NCBI GenBank assembly: GCA_964370965.1
Contig: CAYJLW010000001.1
Span: 62,001-126,000, forward strand
DNA: 64,000 bases
Direction of reading: 5' to 3'
From: CAYJLW01 sp964370965
GTDB taxonomy: Bacteria; Actinomycetota; Acidimicrobiia; UBA2766
The translations under genes and the position numbers were made by a program. The notes below the pieces were generated by a model, which saw only the letters and a program-made list of their open reading frames with translations, did not search any database and was not told where the DNA came from. The first letter of the stretch is position 1, and every line of letters starts with the position of its first letter. Positions 17,344 to 25,136 of the stretch are shown piece after piece.

Positions 17344-17566
17344 GACGCCCATCGAAAGGTCGCCTGAGTGCAATGGCGATTCGTAACGCCTCGGCCTCGT
17401 CCACTTCGTCGACGCCAGGCTCGCCCTGAAAGAGGTATCCGGCAAGACCGGGAGCCGGTGTCCAGCCGCCTGGAGTGAGCGTTTCTAGATTCGCTCCGTC
17501 CCTCGTCCGATAGAGCGCCTCGGCAGGATCGGTCTTCTTGAGTCGACGTGCCAGATACGTGATCAT
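17297..17566 (-). CDS. Small protein downstream of MuF toxin-like gene, candidate immunity/antitoxin
   Basis: An 89-residue acidic protein with no recognised family, starting 18 nt after the stop of the MuF gene on the same strand. It has an aromatic/hydrophobic centre (GWTPAPGLAGYLFQGEPG) and a DEVDEAEALRIA helix. Polymorphic MuF toxins are commonly followed by a small immunity gene, so the position and lower local GC make it a candidate, but this is inference from context. The ATG has AAGGG directly upstream, with GGAG further back. The start and function are unproven. Confidence 0.55.
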   Translation of the reverse strand: MITYLARRLKKTDPAEALYRTRDGANLETLTPGGWTPAPGLAGYLFQGEPGVDEVDEAEALRIAIALRRPFDGRLIGPVAPPSGTRPNA

Positions 17567-17584
17567 CCCTTGTCACACTACTCC

Positions 17585-19126
17585 TCAGGGAAGATCTACG
17601 GCTCCGAGAGGAGTCGGGACGCTTCGATCAGCCATGCCCGTCATCTCCTGAGCGATCTGCCGCTTCCGTTCCGGCAGGGTTTCGATGGGGCGGGCTTCCT
17701 CGTAGAGGTCGTGGGTGCTCTGCTTGTGCTGGTAGCTGCGCTCGGTGTGGAACTGCACCTCGAACCTCTGACCGTCCTTCGATTCGAAGACGACGTTCAA
17801 GCCCCGGTACGGCCCACCACCCCACGTGTTGCGTGCAGTGAGGATCTTGTGGCCTTGGCGATCGAGGTCTGCCAAGAGAGCCCGCACACTGCCCACGTAG
17901 GCGTGCTCGTCGAACACCGCCGTGAAACGAACGGAGTCTCCGATGGCGGCGACAGCGTCGTCGAGAGACGCGCCGTCCGCCATCTGGCGCTCGATCTTCT
18001 CGGCGATCGAAGTGGGCGTCTTGAGACGGTGGCCAAGACCGACTATCCGGCCGCCAGCCGTGGCCGCTGCAGCACTGACACCCGCTGTGACGCGAGGCTC
18101 GGCAGCCTTCGCTATGCGGGCGACGACCTCAGCGGCATCACGGACTTCGTTGGGTCCGGTGGTGGCGGCGGCCTCCCGGAGGGCCTTTTGGCGGGCCGCA
18201 GCGGCCTTCCGGAACCCCTTGGCGTCCTCGGCCCCCACAATGTCCCGGAGGGGCCGGGCGGAGCGTGTCGAACCCCACTCGGCGGACAGCTTCCGGCCGA
18301 CGACCCCGGTGCCCGGGTGCTCGTCGAGGGTCAGGCGGCCCGCCTTGTAGGCCTCGTAGCGGGACGGCCCCAGGATCTCGCGCTGCTGGCTCTCGGGGAG
18401 GCGGGCGAAACGGGCGGCGCCCGACTCGACGTCGGCACGGGTCTCGGGGACGCCGGTGAGGTCGACGCCGAACCGGTCGCCGATCTCCGCCCAGGGTTTC
18501 GTGACCGGCACCATGGCACACCGGCAGGCGGGGTGGCCGTCGAGGCGTTCGTCGAGGCGGTGGCGGGTGCCGTGCATCGCCCAGCACGCCGGGCAGGTCC
18601 GCCGGTCCGTCGCCGAGTGCCACACCCAGCCGTCCACCACATCCGAGTTCGCCGTGTACGAGCGGCGGCTGGCCTCCCGGTAGGCCCGCAGTGTTTCGGT
18701 ACGGGCGATGGTCAACGCCCGGGTGAGGCTCGTGCCGAGCGTGTCCCTGAGCGCCCGGGCCGTCACCCGGGGGGACTGGCCGAGGATCAGGCCGGTGACG
18801 AGGGTGTCGGCGGCGGACCGGGCGGCCTGCGCCCCGAACGGTGCGAAGAGCCGGGCGAGGGGTGAGCCGGGGGAGGTGAACCCGGCGAGGTCGTCCAGAG
18901 CGCCGGTCGGCAGCGTCGCCCAGGTGTTGGTGACCGCCGGGCGGACCTTGCGGGGCACCTGGGCGGTGACGGTCTCGCGGGCGTGGGTTTCGGCGGCGGC
19001 GACGACGTCGGCGTGCGCCCGGCGGGTCTGTTCGTCGGCTGCGGCGGCGGCCTTCGCTGTCTCCGTCTCGACTTGGGCGAGGAGCGTCCGGTAGCGGTCC
19101 TGTTGGAACAGCCACGCGGGCGACAC
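17585..19126 (-). CDS. Phage MuF head protein with C-terminal RelA/SpoT-like toxin domain (5' truncated)
   Basis: At least 513 residues. The N-terminal half is a phage MuF/SPP1 gp7-like minor head protein ending in RTCPACWAMHG and HPACRC, the usual Cys/His cluster. From about residue 355 the sequence changes to a RelA/SpoT synthetase-like fold: Arg367 and Lys369 (HRLK), Asp397 (DSVRF), Tyr440 (PYRGLN), Glu456 (FEVQFHT) and His472 (THDLYEE) sit in the order and context of the RelA substrate- and metal-binding residues. The frame is open and phage-like upstream to about 19235 but has no start codon there, so the 5' end is missing; GTG 19126 is only the first available start. Expression is uncertain. 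Confidence 0.72.
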   Translation of the reverse strand: MSPAWLFQQDRYRTLLAQVETETAKAAAAADEQTRRAHADVVAAAETHARETVTAQVPRKVRPAVTNTWATLPTGALDDLAGFTSPGSPLARLFAPFGAQAARSAADTLVTGLILGQSPRVTARALRDTLGTSLTRALTIARTETLRAYREASRRSYTANSDVVDGWVWHSATDRRTCPACWAMHGTRHRLDERLDGHPACRCAMVPVTKPWAEIGDRFGVDLTGVPETRADVESGAARFARLPESQQREILGPSRYEAYKAGRLTLDEHPGTGVVGRKLSAEWGSTRSARPLRDIVGAEDAKGFRKAAAARQKALREAAATTGPNEVRDAAEVVARIAKAAEPRVTAGVSAAAATAGGRIVGLGHRLKTPTSIAEKIERQMADGASLDDAVAAIGDSVRFTAVFDEHAYVGSVRALLADLDRQGHKILTARNTWGGGPYRGLNVVFESKDGQRFEVQFHTERSYQHKQSTHDLYEEARPIETLPERKRQIAQEMTGMADRSVPTPLGAVDLP

Positions 19127-19350
19127 GGTCTCCCCGGCGGCCTGGGCTGTGGCGATACGGTCGGCGAGCCGGTCAGACCTTTTGCGGATCTCCCGCCACG
19201 CGCGCCCGTAGGCCTCGACGACGCGGTTGGCGGTCGGAGCCCGGCCTTGCGAGTGGCCCCCTGGGCTTCACTACCTCCGTCGGCGGGGGCGCGTCTAGCT
19301 TTCCCCCGACCTTGACGTCTCCGACGACAAAGAGTGAGAAGGGGGCCGGC

Positions 19351-19563
19351 GTGGCCGAGGTGTGTTCCGAGATGGTGGCGAACGTGTGGCAGGTCGTCGT
19401 GTCCGTAGGCGACACGGTGGCAGAGGACGACACCCTCGTCATCCTGGAGTCCATGAAGATGGAGATCCCCGTCGTCTCCCCGGTCGACGGCGAGGTGAAG
19501 GAGATCCGCGTCAAGCCCGAGGACGTCGTCCAGGAGGGCGACGTGATCGTGGTCGTCGAGTGA
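19351..19563 (+). CDS. Small biotin-carrier protein (TB7.3/BtaP type)
   Basis: A 70-residue single-domain biotinyl carrier. ESMKMEIP holds the biotinylated Lys36, with the symmetric beta-barrel strands VVVSVGDTV and VQEGDVIVVVE on either side. Length and sequence match the TB7.3 class of actinobacteria (Rv3221c in M. tuberculosis). It could act with the carboxylase beta subunit upstream, although a terminator and phage fragment separate them. GTG 19351 is preceded by AAGGGGGCC. Its stop overlaps the start of the next gene (GTGA), so the two are translated as a pair. Confidence 0.9.
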   Translation: MAEVCSEMVANVWQVVVSVGDTVAEDDTLVILESMKMEIPVVSPVDGEVKEIRVKPEDVVQEGDVIVVVE

Positions 19564-20357
19564 GCGAGGCCCCTCCCGAAGGCGACGCACCCCTCGAGAT
19601 CGACGGCGGCGTCGCCACCGTCACGCTGCGGCGACCGGCACGGCGCAACGCCCTGTCCACGCCCATGGCCGATCGCATTGTCGCCGCGCTCGAGGCCGCC
19701 GACGCCGATCCGGAGGTGCGCGTCGTCCTGCTGACCGGTGAGCCCCCGGCTTTCTGCGCGGGCGCGGACCTCACTGACTTCGACGAGAGCCCGGGCCGGG
19801 GCGGGTTCCTCCATGCCTACCACCGTCTCGTGGACACCATCTCGGCGGTCCGGGCGCCCGTCGTGGCCTTCGCGAACGGCCCCGCTCTGGGCGCCGGCTG
19901 CCAACTCGTCTGCCAGTGCGACCTCCGGGTCGCCGCCGCTTCCGCGCCCCTCGGGATCCCGGCCGCCCGCATCGGCCTCATGCTCGACCCCGTGAACCTC
20001 AACCGCCTCGTCACCGAGATCGGCCCGTCCGCGGCCCGGCTCCTCCTCCTCACGGGCAAGCCGGTGAGCGGTGAGGACGCCGTCCGCCTCGGTGTCGTCC
20101 ACCGCGTCGTGGCCGACGCCGACGCGGCGTCAGCGGCCCGGGCCTGGGCCGAGGAGATCGCCGCCCAGGCCCCGCTGTCGGTGCAGGGTCACAAGGCCGC
20201 TGTACGCGCTGTCGTGGAGTCGTGGTGGCTCCCTGAGTCCGCGCCCGCCTATGCCCGCGTGATCGAGCATTGGCAGTCGGCGCTGGGCTCCGAGGACATC
20301 CAGGAGGGTGTGCGGGCTTTCGCGGAACGCCGCGACCCGCGGTTCTCCGGCCGTTGA
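19560..20357 (+). CDS. Enoyl-CoA hydratase/isomerase family protein
   Basis: A 265-residue crotonase-fold protein, second of two in this region. The oxyanion-hole block is AFCAGADLTDF and the following block is GPALGAGCQLVCQCDLRVA; GIPAARIGL replaces the more usual acidic catalytic segment, so isomerase or hydrolase activity is possible. It overlaps the biotin-carrier gene by 4 nt (GTGA) and is clearly in its operon. It probably handles the product or substrate of the same acyl-CoA carboxylase route. Confidence 0.87.
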   Translation: MSEAPPEGDAPLEIDGGVATVTLRRPARRNALSTPMADRIVAALEAADADPEVRVVLLTGEPPAFCAGADLTDFDESPGRGGFLHAYHRLVDTISAVRAPVVAFANGPALGAGCQLVCQCDLRVAAASAPLGIPAARIGLMLDPVNLNRLVTEIGPSAARLLLLTGKPVSGEDAVRLGVVHRVVADADAASAARAWAEEIAAQAPLSVQGHKAAVRAVVESWWLPESAPAYARVIEHWQSALGSEDIQEGVRAFAERRDPRFSGR

Positions 20358-20374
20358 GGGCGACGGCGCCGGCA

Positions 20375-20409
20375 GTAGGTTTCCGGGATGGCGGTAGGTT
20401 TCCGGGATG
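20375..20409 (+). promoter_or_regulatory. Duplicated leaderless promoter/start
   Basis: A 16-bp direct repeat (20375-20390 and 20394-20409) contains TAGGTT followed 6 nt later by ATG in each copy. The second ATG starts the downstream gene. The first opens a different frame. Confidence 0.6.
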
Positions 20410-20856
20410 AGCGACGTCGCGCCGCCACACGGGGAGTTGGCGCTCCCCCACCACTCCGGTCCCGTCGAGGACCCCATGGCGTGGGAGCTCCCGTTCTCCT
20501 GGACGGGCCTCGCCTCCCGGCTCTTCCGGGCCCTCGACACCCGTGACGAGGCCGCCCTGCGCTGGCTGCTCCGCACGGACGTCTCGGGGGAGTGGGTGGG
20601 CCGCTATCCCTACCAGCGGGGGGAGGCGGGGGTCGTCGAGATGCTCACCAAGGTGCTCTGGGACGCCGTTCCCGCCGCCTTCCGCCACGACTGGCGTTTC
20701 GCCGCCCTTGCGGGCGACGAGGCTGTGGTCGCCTGGGTGCGCAGCGACCTCGGCGGGGACTCCCCGGGGCGCCGTGTCGAGGGCGTGTCCTTCCTCCGGG
20801 TACGCACGAGCATGCTCGAGCTGATGCGGGTGTACGAGCTGCCCGCGCCGGACTGA
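20407..20856 (+). CDS. Conserved hypothetical protein, possibly NTF2-like
   Basis: A 149-residue soluble protein I cannot assign firmly. Its compact alternation of helices and strands (FRALDTRDEAALRWLL, then RVEGVSFLRVRTSMLELMRVY) resembles the SnoaL/NTF2-like fold, but no catalytic residues identify a function. ATG is 6 nt after a TAGGTT hexamer, supporting leaderless initiation. It ends 7 nt before ccdA, so it may be co-transcribed with the cytochrome c biogenesis gene. Confidence 0.65.
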   Translation: MSDVAPPHGELALPHHSGPVEDPMAWELPFSWTGLASRLFRALDTRDEAALRWLLRTDVSGEWVGRYPYQRGEAGVVEMLTKVLWDAVPAAFRHDWRFAALAGDEAVVAWVRSDLGGDSPGRRVEGVSFLRVRTSMLELMRVYELPAPD

Positions 20857-20863
20857 CGCCGTC

Positions 20864-21592
20864 GTGGCCGGCCGGTTCCTGAGCGCGTTCGCCGGGGGCA
20901 TGCTGTCGTTCCTGTCCCCGTGCGTGCTGCCACTCGTCCCGGCCTACCTCTCGATAGTGGCGGGCGTTTCCGTGGAGGAGGTGCAGTCGGGCACGAAGCG
21001 GCTCGCGGTCGTGCGCGGGACCGCCCTCTTCATGTCCGGTTTCACGATCGTCTTCGTGGCCCTCGGTGCTACGGCCTCGGCGGTCGGGGCGTTCCTGCTT
21101 TCGCACCGGCGGCCCTTCGAGGTGGCCTCGGGCGTTCTCGTGATCGTCTTCGGCGTGTTCCTCGCCGGCGCCGTGCGGCCCTCGTGGTTGGAGCAGGAGC
21201 GCCGTTTCCACCTCGACCGCTCCCTCGGGACCTGGGGGGCGCCGCTCCTCGGCGGGGCCTTCGCCTTCGGCTGGACCCCGTGCATCGGCCCCATCCTCGG
21301 CACCGTCCTCACGCTCGCCGCCAGGGAGGCGAGCGTCGCCCAGGGCGTCCTCCTCCTGTTCGGCTACTCCCTCGGCCTCGGGATCCCGTTCCTCCTCTCG
21401 GGCCTCGCCCTCTCCGAGCTGTCCGGTCTCTTCGGCTGGGTGAAGCGCCACTTCCGTGCCCTCAACCTCGCCGCGGGCGCCATCCTCGTCGTCTTCGGTG
21501 TCCTCCTCCTCACCAACCAGGTCACGAGGATCTCCGGCTGGATCCAGACCTTCTTCGAATGGATCGGCCTCGACCGCCTCACCAACATCTGA
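20864..21592 (+). CDS. ccdA: Cytochrome c biogenesis protein CcdA
   Basis: A 242-residue six-helix membrane protein of the DsbD/CcdA family. It passes electrons from cytoplasmic thioredoxin across the membrane to extracytoplasmic thiol-disulfide partners. The two redox cysteines lie in LSPCVLPLVPAYLS in helix 1 and WTPCIGPILG in helix 4. A TlpA-type protein with a CVPC site is encoded convergently just downstream, the expected acceptor. GTG start; the gene directly follows the small hypothetical gene. Confidence 0.93.
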   Translation: MAGRFLSAFAGGMLSFLSPCVLPLVPAYLSIVAGVSVEEVQSGTKRLAVVRGTALFMSGFTIVFVALGATASAVGAFLLSHRRPFEVASGVLVIVFGVFLAGAVRPSWLEQERRFHLDRSLGTWGAPLLGGAFAFGWTPCIGPILGTVLTLAAREASVAQGVLLLFGYSLGLGIPFLLSGLALSELSGLFGWVKRHFRALNLAAGAILVVFGVLLLTNQVTRISGWIQTFFEWIGLDRLTNI

Positions 21593-21598
21593 GCCTGA

Positions 21599-21624
21599 TC
21601 GAGGGGGGACTCGTCCTCCGTCGA
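21599..21624. terminator. Hairpin between ccdA and tlpA-like gene
   Basis: TCGAGGGGGGAC and GTCCTCCGTCGA form an imperfect stem between convergent stops. It resembles the hairpin of the 110-bp repeat family. Confidence 0.55.
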
Positions 21625-21644
21625 GAACCCCCGTTCGGCCCCTG

Positions 21645-22325
21645 TTACCTCTCCCGGGTGGCCTTCGGGAAGAGCTCGCGGAGCTTCCGGTTGAGTTCCG
21701 CCTCGCTCATCTCGCCCGCCCGGGAGTCGACGACGACCCCGTCGGCGTCCACGAAGTAGGTCGAGGGAAGGCCGAAGAGCGAATAGGAGGCGGAGACGGA
21801 GTCGTCCCGGTCGAGGGCGAGGGGATACGTGATGTCCCGTTCGGTGGCGAACGCCCGGGCCGCCGCCTCAGTGTCCCCGGAGGCGATCCCGAGGAATTGC
21901 ACCCGGCCCCCGTACGTCCTGTAGAGCCGCTCGAAGGCAGGCATCTCCGCCTTGCAGGGCACGCACCACGACGCCCAGAAGTTGAGGACGAGGGGCCGGC
22001 CGCGGAAGGACTCCAGGGTGCGCTGCTTCCCCTTGAAGTCCACGACGCTGAAGGGCGGTGCCGGCTGGGGGTCGTCCCGCCCGGGGAGGATGATCGTGGG
22101 GTCGGGCCGTCCGGACGGCGTGGTTCTCGGGTCGGCGGCGCGGTCGCTCCCGGATTCCGCGGGGCCGAAGAGGACGAGGCCCACGACGACGCAGGCGACG
22201 AGCACCACCACGGCGGCGAGGAGGCCCGGGGAGCGTCGTGGCCGGCGGGGAGGCGCCAGCGCGCCGGGGTCGTCGGGCACGACGGGCGGTTCGGTGCCCG
22301 GGTCGGGAGGTGGCGTGTCGGTCAT
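21645..22325 (-). CDS. TlpA/ResA-like thiol-disulfide oxidoreductase
   Basis: A 226-residue protein with a Pro-rich cytoplasmic leader, a transmembrane anchor (about 35-54) and an extracytoplasmic thioredoxin domain. The active site is WASWCVPC (Cys121, Cys124), with the Glu-containing loop and FGLPSTYF cis-Pro typical of TlpA/ResA. It most likely receives electrons from the CcdA encoded next to it. It is convergent with ccdA, so not in the same transcript. ATG follows GGGAGACACC, and the metallopeptidase gene lies 15 nt upstream on the same strand. Confidence 0.9.
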   Translation of the reverse strand: MTDTPPPDPGTEPPVVPDDPGALAPPRRPRRSPGLLAAVVVLVACVVVGLVLFGPAESGSDRAADPRTTPSGRPDPTIILPGRDDPQPAPPFSVVDFKGKQRTLESFRGRPLVLNFWASWCVPCKAEMPAFERLYRTYGGRVQFLGIASGDTEAAARAFATERDITYPLALDRDDSVSASYSLFGLPSTYFVDADGVVVDSRAGEMSEAELNRKLRELFPKATRER

Positions 22326-22340
22326 GGTGTCTCCCTCACG

Positions 22341-23921
22341 CTACGACACGAACTCGCGCAGGAAGTACCCCGGGTCGAGCGGTTCCCCCGTGGCCCGTTG
22401 GATCATCGTGTTCCAGTGCCAGCGGGCGCCCACCGAGAACACGCGTTCGCGGAGCCAGGGTCCGGCGGCGGCGTTGGCGGCGAGACCGGCGCCGGTGCCC
22501 GCCCGGAGGCCGGCGGCCACCTGGGAAGCCATGAGCTCCCCGAGCAGGTAGTTCTGGTAGTACACGGGGGTGGTTCCGACGTGGATCTTCGCGGCCCAGT
22601 CAGGCGCGGAGCGTCCCTCCGGGCGGGTGACGCCCTGGTAGCGCTCCACGAGGTCCCACCAGACCGAGTCGAGGTCCCCCCGGTCCGGGTCGGCGTACAG
22701 GGCCTGCTCGAAGCGGACGACCACGTTCGCCCATCGGGTGAGCAGCAGCATCCCGCCCCTCTGTGACGCGACGGCGGCCCTGTGGATGCGTGCGGCCTCG
22801 GCCGTGTCCATGCCGGCGACGTCCCGCAGCCACGAGGCGTCCCGGGTGAGGCGACCGAAGAGCATCGCCACGGCCTCGGTGGTGAACATGTGGGCGGGCC
22901 GCCGCAGCAGGAACGGGAGGGTGGGCTCGGCGTGCAGGTCGTAGGCGGCGTGGCCGAACTCGTGCAGGAGCGTCTCCATCTCCCGCTCGTTCGCCTCGAT
23001 GTTGGCCAGCACGCGGACGTCGCGCGAGCGGTCCATGTCGATGCAGAAGGCGTGCTGGTTCTTGCCGTCACGGCTGTACAGGTCGCTGCGCTCCAGCACG
23101 GGGCGGATGTCGAGGCCGTTGTAGTCGTAGCTGCGGGTGGTGAGGGCGACGACGTCCTTGCCGGCGAAGAAGGTGTCGAGGTCGAGGGCGGCTGTCGCCG
23201 GGAGCTCCTGGAAGAAGGGGTCGGCATAGTGCCAAGGTCGGATCTCGCCCGTGCCGATCCCGAAGCGGGCGGCGACCTCGGTGTCGAGGCCCGCCTTCCA
23301 TGCGGCGAAGGGGACGTCGGTGGCGGCGAGGAGGCGGTCGAAGGTGGCGAGCAGCCAGTCAGGGTCGAGTTCGGAGAGGCGCAGGGCCATCTCGAAGTGG
23401 CCCCGGTAGCCAAGGGCGACGGCAGCCCGGTTGCGGAGGCGGGCGGCCCGGCGGATCCGCTCCGCCACGGCGGCGCCGACCTGCTTGGAGGCCTCCCAGG
23501 CGGCGCGGCGTTCGGCGGTGTCGTCGGAGGCGATGAGGACCTGGGTGATCTCGTTGTCGCTCACGCGTCGGCCGGCGAGCTCGCCCCGGAAAGCGGCGTA
23601 GGCGGCGTCGATCGACGCTTCGAGCTCGACGAGCTCGCGCCGCAGGTCCGGGTCGATCTGCTCGGAGGACATCTCGAGCTCGAGGAGGTCCAGTATGCGC
23701 CTCTCGGGCGAGCCTTCCGCTGTCTCGGCGCGGGCTGCTCTCACGGCGTCGAAGCGGTCGCGGTCGGCGAGGATCCCGCGGAGGTCGAGCTCTGCCGCCA
23801 CCCGTTCCTGTTCGTGCTCGGGCGTGGCCGCGGTGTTCACGTCCCACCAGGCCCGGCACACGCGCGCCTCGGCGGGGGCGATCTTGGCGGTGAGGTCGCC
23901 TATGAGCTCGTCGGCGGTCAT
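22341..23921 (-). CDS. Zinc metallopeptidase, M2/M3-like gluzincin
   Basis: A 526-residue mostly helical peptidase. HEFGH (His320, Glu321, His324) binds zinc, and a downstream Glu in FTTEAVAMLFGR is the likely third ligand, the pattern of the M2/M3 oligopeptidase clan. There is no signal peptide, so it probably cleaves peptides in the cytoplasm. ATG 23921 overlaps the stop of the cysteine desulfurase (ATGA), showing translational coupling. The frame stays open upstream, but those residues are Arg/Pro-rich antisense sequence. Confidence 0.85.
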   Translation of the reverse strand: MTADELIGDLTAKIAPAEARVCRAWWDVNTAATPEHEQERVAAELDLRGILADRDRFDAVRAARAETAEGSPERRILDLLELEMSSEQIDPDLRRELVELEASIDAAYAAFRGELAGRRVSDNEITQVLIASDDTAERRAAWEASKQVGAAVAERIRRAARLRNRAAVALGYRGHFEMALRLSELDPDWLLATFDRLLAATDVPFAAWKAGLDTEVAARFGIGTGEIRPWHYADPFFQELPATAALDLDTFFAGKDVVALTTRSYDYNGLDIRPVLERSDLYSRDGKNQHAFCIDMDRSRDVRVLANIEANEREMETLLHEFGHAAYDLHAEPTLPFLLRRPAHMFTTEAVAMLFGRLTRDASWLRDVAGMDTAEAARIHRAAVASQRGGMLLLTRWANVVVRFEQALYADPDRGDLDSVWWDLVERYQGVTRPEGRSAPDWAAKIHVGTTPVYYQNYLLGELMASQVAAGLRAGTGAGLAANAAAGPWLRERVFSVGARWHWNTMIQRATGEPLDPGYFLREFVS

Positions 23922-25018
23922 CGGGGCGAAACTAATCGCCGGAGGCCGCCGACTATCCCGGGGAGGGCGTCGAGGACGGCGTGGACGTCGTCGCTTGTGG
24001 ACGGCCAGCCGAGCGAGAAGCGCAAGGTGGCGTCGGCCTCGGCGCCCATGGCCCGGATGACGTGGCTGGGTTCGAGGCGCTCGGCGGAACACGACGACCC
24101 GGAGTTGGCGGCGATGCCCGCCGAGTCGAGGCCGAGGAGCATCGCCTCGCCGCTGAGCCCGGGGACGGCCACGGCGACGATGTGGGGGGATCGTTCCGCT
24201 CCGGCGCCCAGGACGTCGACCCCGGTGATGGCAGTGAGGCCGGCGACGAGGTCGTCGGCCAGCCCCCCGAGGTGCGGCGCGGGAGCGGCGCAGGCCGCCC
24301 CGAAGCCGACGGCGCCGGCGACGTTCTCACCACCGGCCCGGCGGGCGAGCTCCTGCTCGCCACCCACGAACAGCGGAGGGATGCGCACCCGGCGCCCGAG
24401 TGCCAGAGCGGCGATGCCTGCCGGGCCGCCGAGCTTGTGGGAGGACACCACGAGGAAGTCGGCTGTGGGCGGGTCGAGCCACATGCCCTGGCAGCCGTCG
24501 ACGAGGAGGCGGACCCCGGCGGCGGCGGCGCGTTCGGAAACCTCGGCCACCGGTTGTACGACACCGGTCTCGTGGTTCACGTGTTGGACGGCGACAAGAG
24601 CGGTGTCAGGGGGGACGTTGAAGTGCGCGATCCGTCCGGTCGTGTCGACCGGGACTTCGACGAGGTCGAGGCCGGCACGGGCGGCGGCGTCGCGGGCGGC
24701 GTCGAGAACGGCGGTGTGCTCGACCGCGGACACCACGAGGCGGCGCCCCCATGGGCCTTGGGAACGGGGGAGGAGGCCGGCGGCGGCGTACACGACCCAG
24801 TTCAGCGCTTCCGTGCCCGAACCGGTGAAGACGACTTCGCGGGGGCGGACGCCGACCCGCTGGGCGACCTGCTCGCGGGCGTCCTCGACGGCGACCCGGG
24901 CCGCGAGCCCGGGGGCGTGCACGCGGGCGGGGTCGGCGGTCCGTTCCAGCCAGGGGGCCATGGCCGCCCGGGCGTCCGGGCGCAGGGGTGTCGTGGAGGC
25001 GTGGTCGAGGTAGGTCAC
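23918..25018 (-). CDS. Cysteine desulfurase (NifS/IscS family)
   Basis: A 366-residue PLP enzyme that takes sulfur from cysteine for Fe-S clusters or thiolation. The PLP lysine is Lys195 in SSHKLGG, and the persulfide cysteine is Cys310 in SGSSCSAE, within a loop typical of the NifS/IscS group. HASTTP at the N-terminus and VEHTAV (the His stacking on PLP) agree. GTG 25018 is 6 nt after a TACCTT hexamer, a leaderless layout. It may supply the SufR/Mrp iron-sulfur locus 2 kb away, though it is not in that transcript. Confidence 0.92.
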   Translation of the reverse strand: MTYLDHASTTPLRPDARAAMAPWLERTADPARVHAPGLAARVAVEDAREQVAQRVGVRPREVVFTGSGTEALNWVVYAAAGLLPRSQGPWGRRLVVSAVEHTAVLDAARDAAARAGLDLVEVPVDTTGRIAHFNVPPDTALVAVQHVNHETGVVQPVAEVSERAAAAGVRLLVDGCQGMWLDPPTADFLVVSSHKLGGPAGIAALALGRRVRIPPLFVGGEQELARRAGGENVAGAVGFGAACAAPAPHLGGLADDLVAGLTAITGVDVLGAGAERSPHIVAVAVPGLSGEAMLLGLDSAGIAANSGSSCSAERLEPSHVIRAMGAEADATLRFSLGWPSTSDDVHAVLDALPGIVGGLRRLVSPR

Positions 25019-25043
25019 GTGGCCAAGGTAGCGAGACGTCCCG

Positions 25044-25090
25044 TTGACAGGTCACGGGCCCGGCGCTAGAAGTGTAGTCAGGCGACTACA
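25044..25090 (+). promoter_or_regulatory. Promoter with palindromic operator before MBL-tetR operon
   Basis: TTGACA (25044-25049) and TAGAAG (25067-25072) are 17 nt apart. The perfect inverted repeat TGTAGTCAGGCGACTACA (25073-25090) starts right after the -10, over the expected transcription start. It is the likely site for the TetR protein encoded by the second gene of the operon. TCAGGCGAC recurs twice more before 25113. Confidence 0.78.
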
Positions 25091-25136
25091 TCAGGCGACC
25101 GCCTCAGGCGACCGAACCAGGGACGAGGGACGAACG

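Larger units (their letters stand above)
16624..19240. mobile_element. Phage structural-gene fragment truncated at both ends
   Basis: This block holds a scaffold-like gene cut at its 3' end, a small Cys4 protein, a small candidate immunity gene and a MuF head protein lacking its 5' end. It lies between the carboxylase beta subunit and its likely biotin carrier. No integrase, terminase, portal or att repeat is visible. The stretch from about 17350 to 18100 is clearly less GC-rich than the flanks. The boundaries are estimated from where phage-like coding signal stops and are accurate to about 20-30 bp. A metagenomic assembly join is a possible alternative to genuine insertion. Confidence 0.65.
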
